Below, in pieces: positions 6,237-12,323 of a stretch of 12,323 nt of DNA. The notes below the pieces were generated by a model, which saw only the letters and a program-made list of their open reading frames with translations, did not search any database and had not been told where the DNA came from. Location of the stretch: NCBI GenBank assembly GCA_902984215.1, contig CADWAF010005125.1, positions 1 through 12,323 of the forward strand, in the 5' to 3' direction. Source of the stretch: Willaertia magna. Taxonomy: Eukaryota; Heterolobosea; Eutetramitea; Acrasida; Naegleriidae. How positions within the stretch are numbered: the stretch's first letter is position 1; every line of letters begins with the position of its first letter. The position numbers and the translations under genes are program-made.

Positions 6237-9200
6237 TTAAAACTTTCGTTTTTTAAATAAATCTATTGATCCAAGATTGCTTAAGTATGAAATCTTCATA
6301 TTTGACGAACGAGCTCGTTGTAAGACAGGTTCATTCACTTTCGTTTCACTTTGAGGTCTTTCTGTATTGTTTGGAGTAACTGGTTTTGTTTTTTCTTTTA
6401 GTTTAGGACTACTAAGGTTAAGGGAGGACAACGAAGGGGAATAACGCAGTCTAGGTTTTTTCTCTATTGCGGGTGTAGTGTTGTTATCTCTTTCTTTCGT
6501 TTCGTTAGGTGGCAATGAGAATTTTTGATATTTAACAATCGAATTGTTTATGAATTGCTTCATCCTTTTTCTTTGTGCTTTTGTATTGGTTAGTTCCTTC
6601 ATCCTTTCTTCTTCCAATAATTTCTTTATCCTTTCTTCATCTTCTTGGAACTTCAATTCACTTTCTGTTTTCAAGCCTGAAGAATCTTCTTCAAAATCGT
6701 GGAGTCTAATCCATTGCGGCTTTGATTGAGGAACAAAATTATTAATATCCTCTATCGTTTTCAATAAGGTTTCTTGTTGTTTTAGAGTTCTTTCATATTG
6801 AAACATATATTCTATAAGCTCTATCATTTCTTGACTACTTCTAATAACTTCTAACATTTTTCGAGCATCTATCAAACTATCATTGAAGAGTGACAACATA
6901 TGTCTAATATGATCATTGTAAGTTCGTTTATCATCTGAATTACTTTCGAATGTCTCATATATATTTTTCTTTTTGTTTTCTGTCATATTTATCAATTTTT
7001 CGTTTTCATCCCCAATATCAATAATAGAATGTTGATAAATTGCTCTCTCTTCTAACAAAATGTTAGTAGCTTGCTCTTTCTTTGATTGAAACACAGTTAA
7101 ATCCACAATGTCAGAGGTTGTTTCAATTACAGTTATAATATCATCTAGTACTTCTTTAATAACAATAACTTCTAATTTATCTATGTGGTCAACCAACGCC
7201 TTTTCTATTTCTTCTTCCAGTATGGCGTTAGCTATTTCATCCTTAGTGGGTCCAAGTAATAAATTGTCAATGTCTCTGATATCTTCAATATTCACATCCA
7301 CGTCATAAACAACACAAATGATTTTTTCTATGTCTTCTTCGTCCTCCTCTTTCATTTTCTTTTCTCTTAACAATGAAATTTCTTTTTCTCTTTTTGCTTC
7401 ATTTTCTTGGTTATCAGATTCTTTAAACAATTCATTCAAATACCCTAAATAGTCTATTTTTGAAGCTTTTTTAAACTTGTTAATGAGGCTTCCCTGATCC
7501 TGAACTACACTGGAAAACTGTTGTATAATTTGATTAAAATTATTAGGGTTTCCTTGAAGTAAACTTAAATGCCATATTAAGATTCTTAAAGGCCAGCACA
7601 TAACCACCCACGATTCATCCAGTCTTATAAAATCTCTAATTTTCTTTTCTTTAGTTGTTTTGTATCGTATAAACTCGTCACAAGTTAATCTGGTATCATT
7701 TATAAACTCATTTTCCACATCAATTCCATTCCTTAATAAATTTATGTACTGGATGAAAAGTTGGTGGTTATATTGATTATGAAATAAGTATTCAAAAGTT
7801 TTAACTTCCCTCCATAAGAACCTTTTGTTTAATTTCTCCTCTGTGTTATCTTCTGTGTAATCTACAAATACTATTAATTTTGTATTTCTCTTCTCAACAT
7901 TTACATCAATGGCTTCTTGGAAATATAAATTTCCGAGATCATCTTTTCCAATAGTATTTTTTAATTTTAAAATTGCTTTATATAATTGCTTATCTAAGGT
8001 ATTGCATTTAAAATCAGGAGTGTCACATGTAATTCCCTCCACTTTAAATTCATTCTTCTCTATTTGTTCCCTTTTTTCAAAAATACTTTTTATCAATGAA
8101 AGATCGTATTCTGGTGTAACTTTAACTACAGGAATCATATTTCTTCTCCTATCATCAACAACCAAAGAAATACCTTGTTCACTAGTTCGAAATTTGAAAT
8201 ATCCAATCCATATACCTTCAGAAAGGGGCTTAGTAATTGCCCTGTGGAAGTTGATTGCAGAAAAAACCCATCTCGACCCGTTGTAGTGACTCTCTAGTTT
8301 GTCAATTACAAAATTATCATCGATTTTTTCGTATTTTTGAAAATGCTAATAATATTTAAGATTAGCAAAAATATTAAAACTTACCTTAATTTCAAAATCA
8401 ATTAGATATTCCCATTTGTATGCCAGTGGAATGTCAAACTTTTCAATATCAATTTCCTTAATAAATAAGTAATATAAAACTTTATGACCTTTCATAATAA
8501 CACACTTGTCTAAAATTATTCCTAAATCTGTTCCCATTATTCTATAAAGTTCATTGTACCCTCTAACAAACTCTCCCTTGAATATTGAATCAGAAAAATT
8601 TGTGTTTCCAGAAGACATTTCGTACATTGCATGATGAAAATTAGAATGTCCGTAACGCAATAACCATTGCCAATCCGGATGATTTAGATTTTTCTTAGAT
8701 TCTGTGTGGTATAATAATTTATCTAGCCTTACACAAGGCAAATTTTCATTTTGGTCACAAAGTACGTCACCATATTTTGTATAAAATAGGGTACATAAGT
8801 AAACCCCAGAAGGAACCCTCTTTTGAAATATTGATTCTCTCATTAATTTTTCTGTCTGTGTCTCGTTACTTTGTTTTTTTCTATCGCACCTATATACATC
8901 ACCAAATGGAACATTAGGCAATTTACCTCTTCCTTCCCATTCTTCTATAGCTTTAAATGTATTTTCTCCTAGTTCAATTAAATTTTTAATCGTATCATTA
9001 TCCACTAATTTAGTGTCTTCTAGATTTTTCATAACCAGTAAAAAATCATTTCTTAAATCTAATCTCTCGCTGACATTTGGACATTTCATTATGGTCTCCA
9101 ATATGGATACGCATGTGTTTATCTTTGATTTACCTAGTTTTTTCAAACCAACACTCATAAATGAAAGTATCTCTTGCAGTGCACAATCCCTTTCATATTG

Positions 9201-10702
9201 ATTTCTCAAGGACATTCTTAATGTTTTGAACGCCTTGTCGTATTCTCGCGAAATAAACGTCTCTGTATCCAGATTCTTCATAATGTCCTCCTCTGCAATT
9301 TTCTCATTTGGATTACTTTCTAATATTCTTCTAACACTTGCTGCTCCCTCTTCTTTACGTCTTAAATACGAGTTTGCAAATTCTGTGCAACAAAGTCTAT
9401 AGGTTTGTAACTCCTTTCCCTTTCTGTTTTTTACCTCTTGAAAAGCAGTATCCAGAGCTTGACGCAATTTGTCTCTGAGAATAACATGGGTAAGTAACAT
9501 AACATCATTTCCGTCAATGGCTAAGGTAAATTTGCTGTTTTCCTTATTACTTTCTATTTCGTCAATTTGATAATAGTCTAAAAGAGGAATGGCAGATAGT
9601 ATTGGTCCAATCTTTCTAGTCTTAGTATTTTGGTTAGCAAAAAACAAACAGAAGGATCCAACATAATCCCTAGCTAAAACTAAAATTCTTTCTTTTTTTG
9701 TTTTAGGTCCCATGTAATGAAATACTCTAATTGCTGAAAGAACTCTTGTCTCTCCTTTTCCAGGAATATTAAAGAGGTCATCCTCAACTAAATCTTCTAG
9801 CTCACCTCTCTCATTGGTCAACTCTTTTTTATTTAAACTGAACTTGTCCATAGATAATGTACCTCTACTTAAGGTTTTTCCAATGAACGATAATTTCATT
9901 TCTGAGGGGGAAATACTTTCTGAATCGATTTCACTCCCTTTTTGTAAAATCATGGGATTTTTAACTTTTGTTTCTTGAATTCTATTTAGATTTACAGCAT
10001 CAAAATTTGAGAAATCATCTTCATTACTTTTGTTAGTGTGTGATTTGGAGTTATCTACAAAAATAGTTTTTGACTTATTATTTTCCATATCCTTTTTGTC
10101 ATCACGAAAAAAAGCAAAAGTTCTTGCTAAACTTAATCTTTTGTTTTCTTCCCTAGTAGTAACTTTTTCAGTCTTTTCAATAGGGGAGTTTAAATCTATA
10201 CTAGTTCTTTTCTCAGGTATTGAACCATTAGTTGAATTGTTAGAATTATTAGAATTACTGGTTGGGGTAAGATTGTTGGTAGGAGAGATGGTATTCGGGG
10301 TGGTATTTGGAGACTCAATTAAAGTTTTGTTTGAGGGGGGTGTTGTTGGAGAAGAAATAGAAGATGGACTAGATATTTCGTTGGATTGCTTAATATTTTC
10401 ATCCTCAGTTACGTAATCCGGAAGCTTCCAAAGGGATTTTTTAATTTTTTGATTATAATAATATATTTTCTTTGTATTATTATCAACTATTTCCTTCCAA
10501 ATTTTACTAAAAGTTGAATATTCCTTAATATTGAAATACTATTCAAAACTGACTTACTTTGGATCGGTTTTATATCCCTCTGCATAAAAGTAAACATCCT
10601 TAAACCTTACCCAAGTAGTTTTACCAGAAGTTATCTCTAAAACCAGATTTTAATAAAATAAAATTTATAACTGTACATACTACTGTTGTCTTCTGATGCC
10701 AT
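6237..10702 (-). CDS. Large WW-domain protein with PH-like region, four exons, 1443 aa
   Basis: I rebuilt this gene by joining exons 10702-10681, 10636-10558, 10506-8385 and 8345-6237. Every junction keeps the frame and every intron is GT-AG, giving 1443 residues. A WW domain lies at residues 35-64: first Trp at 37, the YYYN core at 49-52, second Trp at 60 and Pro at 63. WW domains bind proline-rich ligands. Residues 65-165 are Ser/Thr/Pro/Asn-rich linker. Residues about 287-392 (from TRVLSAIRVFHYMG) alternate short hydrophobic strands and end in a helix, resembling a PH-type fold, but this is a guess. A long helical and mixed region follows to about 1050, then an acidic stretch (1056-1083), further helices, a charged helix at about 1300-1360 and a basic tail ending KKRKF. 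No membrane or signal segment. I recognise no family beyond the WW domain; a cytoplasmic or nuclear scaffold is a fair inference. Confidence 0.85.
8346..8384 (-). other. Intron 3 of the WW-domain gene (39 nt, phase 0)
   Basis: The intron starts GTAAGT, contains a branch-point-like TGCTAATC and ends TATTAG. Its last three bases are an in-frame TAG, which makes the gene look like two separate ORFs. Removing it joins GAA ATT AAG to CAT TTT CAA with no frame change. Confidence 0.85.
10507..10557 (-). other. Intron 2 of the WW-domain gene (51 nt, phase 2)
   Basis: The intron starts GTAAGT and ends TTTTAG. Splicing creates the Asn34 codon and places exon-2 sequence directly before the first Trp of the WW domain. 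Retention would give an immediate in-frame TAA. Confidence 0.85.
10637..10680 (-). other. Intron 1 of the WW-domain gene (44 nt, phase 1)
   Basis: The intron starts GTATGT and ends TTTTAG. It follows a first exon of only 22 nt (ATG plus six codons and one base). The in-frame reading of the retained intron ends in the TAG of the 3' splice site. The short exon makes the exact start less certain than the rest of the gene. Confidence 0.75.
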
Positions 10703-10765
10703 TCTTTTAAAGTTAAATAAAGGCGGCAAGAGGGAAATATACAACTCTATAATTTCTTTCAAAAA
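10703..10765. promoter_or_regulatory. 63 bp divergent promoter region
   Basis: Only 63 bp separate the start codons of the divergent WW-domain gene and ubiquitin-like gene, so both transcripts must start here or overlap. The one non-AT-rich patch is AAGGCGGCAAGAGGGAA at about 10720-10736. GCGGCAAG in it is one base off the E2F consensus in reverse orientation, too weak to call a site. Confidence 0.5.
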
Positions 10766-11127
10766 ATGAAAATCAACGTACACATTAAGGTAAGAAATGG
10801 TCAACTAAAATTCATCATTTATGAATAACAATGAAAAAGGAAAAAACATTTGGTGTGAGTTGTGGAACGGGTGAACAAAGAATAATATGGTTAGGTCATG
10901 TTGCAATAGCTAGATATGATAGTAATTATGGACTGGAGCTTGGTGTTCCGAAGGGTATAAAAACTGACGAAGGGGAAGTACTGGACGAAAATATGCAAAT
11001 AAAAGATGTTCTAGAGGATGGTCAACATGTTTGGGTGTTATTAAAAGGTAAGTTTTCTATTCAGTAAACGAATTTAATCTTTATAGGTTTTGAAATAAAT
11101 CCAATTAGAACAAACTCTAAACAGTAA
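10766..11127 (+). CDS. Small ubiquitin-like (beta-grasp pattern) protein, three exons, 90 aa
   Basis: Exons 10766-10789, 10840-11047 and 11087-11127 join in frame to a 90-residue protein starting MKINVHIKEKTFGVSCGTG and ending FEINPIRTNSKQ. The pattern is that of a ubiquitin-like fold: a strand pair (INVHIKEKTFGVSCG), a central helix (QRIIWLGHVAIARYD), a loop with GVPKGIKTDEGEVLDENM, the element IKDVLEDG and a final strand HVWVLLKG. This reads like a free beta-grasp domain. It lacks a C-terminal diglycine, so it is not an obvious conjugated modifier. I have a vague sense of similar stand-alone proteins in flagellated eukaryotes but cannot name the family. The ATG at 10831, which also starts an open frame, lies inside intron 1. 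The gene is divergent from the WW-domain gene and 107 bp upstream of uL13m. Confidence 0.8.
10790..10839 (+). other. Intron 1 of the ubiquitin-like gene (50 nt, phase 0)
   Basis: The intron starts GTAAGA and ends AAAAAG, the weakest 3' site of the six introns here. It contains a branch-like CAACTAAAAT and an in-frame TAA if retained. Splicing adds the first beta strand (MKINVHIK), which the unspliced reading from 10831 lacks. Confidence 0.75.
11048..11086 (+). other. Intron 2 of the ubiquitin-like gene (39 nt, phase 1)
   Basis: The intron starts GTAAGT and ends TTATAG. Retention would end the protein at the in-frame TAA at 11065-11067. Splicing replaces that tail with GFEINPIRTNSKQ. Confidence 0.8.
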
Positions 11128-11234
11128 TCATCATAGTTAATCAACTGTATGTTTTGCCAAAGCCTTCTTCCCGAAATATTTTCTTTTGTTTTGTTAAAAT
11201 TCTATCAAATTCACTTAACTTGTAAAAATAAAAA

Positions 11235-11699
11235 ATGAACACTCCTATTACAGGCCAAAAACTTTTTTACCTCATAGATGCAAAGAACCAAGTAGTTGGT
11301 AGATTAGCAAGTAAAATTGTTCCTATTTTAATTGGTAAACATAAACCAATTCATTCTCCTCACTTAGGAACAGAATGTGGGGATCATGTAGTTATTATAA
11401 ATGCTAAACATGTATCATTTAGTGGAGATAAATGGAAGCGTAAACTATATAGATGGCATACTGGTTATCCTGGAGGTCTAAAAGAATTTACTGCTGAACA
11501 AAGACACGATCGTTTCCCAACTTATGTATTAGAAACAGCAATTAAAAGAATGTTATCTAAAAACTCTAGCTCTTTGCGAAAACTAAGAATGAGTAGAGTA
11601 CATATTTTCCCAGAAGACACTCACACTTTTGATGCTCAACAACCAATACCAGTTGATTTGCTCGGAAAAGATGCTGTTGAATTAGAAAAAGAGTTTTAA
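11235..11699 (+). CDS. MRPL13: Mitochondrial large ribosomal subunit protein uL13m
   Basis: This is the mitoribosomal homologue of bacterial ribosomal protein L13, a 23S rRNA-binding early assembly protein of the large subunit. The 154 residues carry the family signatures in order: LIDAKNQVVGRLASKI (13-28), GKHKP (34-38), CGDHVVIINAKHVSFSGDKW (48-67), HTGYPGGLKEFTAE (75-88), then the PTYVLETAIKRML and RVHIFPEDTHTFDAQ segments. The bacterial-type CGDHVVIINA and HTGYPGG rule out the cytosolic eukaryotic L13a branch. There is no long N-terminal presequence, as in many uL13m proteins, so import must use an internal or uncleaved signal. The ATG has a long A-rich leader, TGTAAAAATAAAAAATG. One exon. 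The 3' end converges on TRAPPC1 with 106 bp between stops. The surrounding eukaryotic genes exclude a bacterial origin. Confidence 0.94.
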   Translation: MNTPITGQKLFYLIDAKNQVVGRLASKIVPILIGKHKPIHSPHLGTECGDHVVIINAKHVSFSGDKWKRKLYRWHTGYPGGLKEFTAEQRHDRFPTYVLETAIKRMLSKNSSSLRKLRMSRVHIFPEDTHTFDAQQPIPVDLLGKDAVELEKEF

Positions 11700-11805
11700 A
11701 CTAAATTTTGTAGATATAAATATAAAAAAGGTTAATTTTTAAATAATAAATTAAGAAAGCCTTTTATTTTGCTAAAGTAATATTTTACAATTGTTTGTTT
11801 AAAAT
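11700..11805. terminator. Shared 3' region of convergent uL13m and TRAPPC1 genes with AATAAA on each strand
   Basis: Both genes end into this 106 bp. An AATAAA hexamer lies on the + strand at 11745-11750, 46 bp after the uL13m stop, and another on the - strand at 11763-11768, 38 bp after the TRAPPC1 stop. Their symmetrical placement suggests poly(A) signals, but the hexamer is frequent by chance in DNA this AT-rich. Confidence 0.35.
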
Positions 11806-12292
11806 TTAGTTAAACCAAGGTAATTGACTTAAATGTTTATCTAAATGTTTAACAAATAATGAATTATTAATTGGTTCATGAGGTTTTTGCATTGGATTAA
11901 AAACTACTAGCTCAACATAAAATTTAGTATAAATATCAAGTAAATTATTTTGAATATTTCCGACAGAAGGATCAGTTAAAAGTATAAATTTAACACCAGT
12001 TGGGGATTCGTAAAAGTGCATCTTATAATTATTTGTTTTAAAACTTTGAAAACTTCCATTTCTAATATTATTTAAAGATTTATTTCCTTTGCTTTCGGAA
12101 TATAAAAATTACTTACGGTTTTGCAGCTATTCCTTCAACAAATCGTTTCATTGAAAATACAAAACCATACATTAATTTAAGTTGAGATTCTAGTTTTGAT
12201 TCTCCTGCTTTTTTATATCTTTCAGAAGTATTCCATTCTCTATAAAATATACTTTCACCATTCTTGTTAAAAATACAGAGACTATACAACAT
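11806..12292 (-). CDS. TRAPPC1: TRAPP complex subunit 1 (Bet5), two exons, 143 aa
   Basis: This is a core subunit of the TRAPP tethering complexes, which activate Rab1/Ypt1 (and Rab11-type) GTPases in ER-Golgi and Golgi traffic. Exons 12292-12117 and 12061-11806 join in frame to 143 residues, close to the 145 of the human protein. The longin-type N-terminus is MLYSLCIFNKNGESIFYREW, followed by KLMYGFVFSMKRFVEGIAAK (39-58). After the junction come NGSFQSFKTNNYKMHFYESP and TGVKF (pattern FxTxxYKLHYYETPTGIK), then IYTKFYVELVVFNP and a terminal LPWFN. Every part aligns with Bet5/TRAPPC1 as remembered. An internal ATG at 12021 would lose the longin fold's first half, so the start at 12292 is preferred. 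Only 31 bp of upstream sequence is visible. Confidence 0.94.
12062..12116 (-). other. Intron of TRAPPC1 (55 nt, phase 2)
   Basis: The intron starts GTAAGT and ends TATTAG. Splicing completes a Pro codon (CC|A) and restores the conserved SFQSFKTNNYK segment. Retention gives an immediate in-frame TAA. Confidence 0.9.
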
Positions 12293-12323
12293 TTTTTAAA
12301 TTATTTGATCGAATTTGAATCCA

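Noticed and set aside
6237..8165. A separate gene for the 642-residue frame
   Set aside because: It has no ATG at its 5' end (the start would be TTG) and continues open for 60 codons upstream to a perfect GT-AG intron that joins it in frame to the WW-domain gene.
7909..8286. Open + strand frame of 125 codons
   Set aside because: It is antisense to coding sequence of the WW-domain gene, which is supported by splicing and frame continuity.
8346..10088. A complete 580-residue gene
   Set aside because: Its last 12 codons are intron sequence starting GTAAGT, and upstream exons in the same frame add a WW domain.
10030..10416. Open + strand frame of 128 codons with hydrophobic composition
   Set aside because: It is the antisense of the Ser/Thr/Pro/Asn-rich linker of the WW-domain protein; Leu/Val runs arise from that bias.
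10720..10736. Possible third E2F site (GGCGGCAAG)
   Set aside because: It is one base off the consensus and the flanking genes have no known cell-cycle role; too weak to call.
10831..11067. A 78-residue single-exon protein
   Set aside because: Its ATG lies in an intron and its last residues come from another intron. Splicing gives a 90-residue protein with complete first and last strands.
11235..11699. Bacterial or transferred uL13 gene
   Set aside because: The leader has no Shine-Dalgarno sequence, the composition matches its neighbours, and the family includes mitochondrial members with exactly these motifs.
11806..12021. A 71-residue protein starting at the internal ATG
   Set aside because: It is only the C-terminal half of TRAPPC1. 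The N-terminal longin half lies in a second exon upstream.

Overview
This is a stretch of nuclear DNA from a eukaryotic microbe. It is AT-rich (about one third G+C by eye), uses the standard code, has six tiny GT-AG introns (39 to 55 nt), and carries wholly eukaryotic genes: condensin, TRAPP, a mitochondrial ribosomal protein, and a complex I subunit of the type found in fungi, plants and protists but not animals. A free-living protist fits best. A heterolobosean amoeboflagellate such as a Naegleria relative is one reasonable guess, but nothing in the window settles the lineage. I count ten protein genes. About 91 % of the window is coding, and gaps between coding regions run from 16 to 221 bp. 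No stretch over 300 bp lacks a gene, and I saw no tRNA, rRNA, mobile element or CRISPR.

Layout, left to right: a 3' gene fragment on + (1-261, unknown). Then three genes on -: condensin subunit CAP-H/NCAPH (288-2813), an unrecognised helical protein (2873-3499) and a complex I 21 kDa/NUXM-type subunit (3606-4004). A 221 bp divergent promoter region separates these from a ribonuclease kappa-like membrane protein on + (4226-4492). Next on - come an acidic low-complexity protein with a weak resemblance to C19orf44/DUF4614 (4574-6220) and, only 16 bp upstream of it, a four-exon gene (6237-10702) for a 1443-residue WW-domain protein. A 63 bp divergent gap leads to a three-exon, 90-residue protein of ubiquitin-like pattern on + (10766-11127), then mitochondrial ribosomal protein uL13m (11235-11699) on +, and a two-exon TRAPPC1/Bet5 gene on - (11806-12292).

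The genes do not form one pathway: they cover chromosome condensation, respiration, mitochondrial translation, V-ATPase-linked membrane biology and vesicle tethering. The points most worth following are a facing pair of E2F-like sites just upstream of the condensin gene, the large WW-domain protein whose exons had to be rejoined and which I cannot place in a family, the fact that all six introns give an in-frame stop if retained, and the 16 bp same-strand gene junction.
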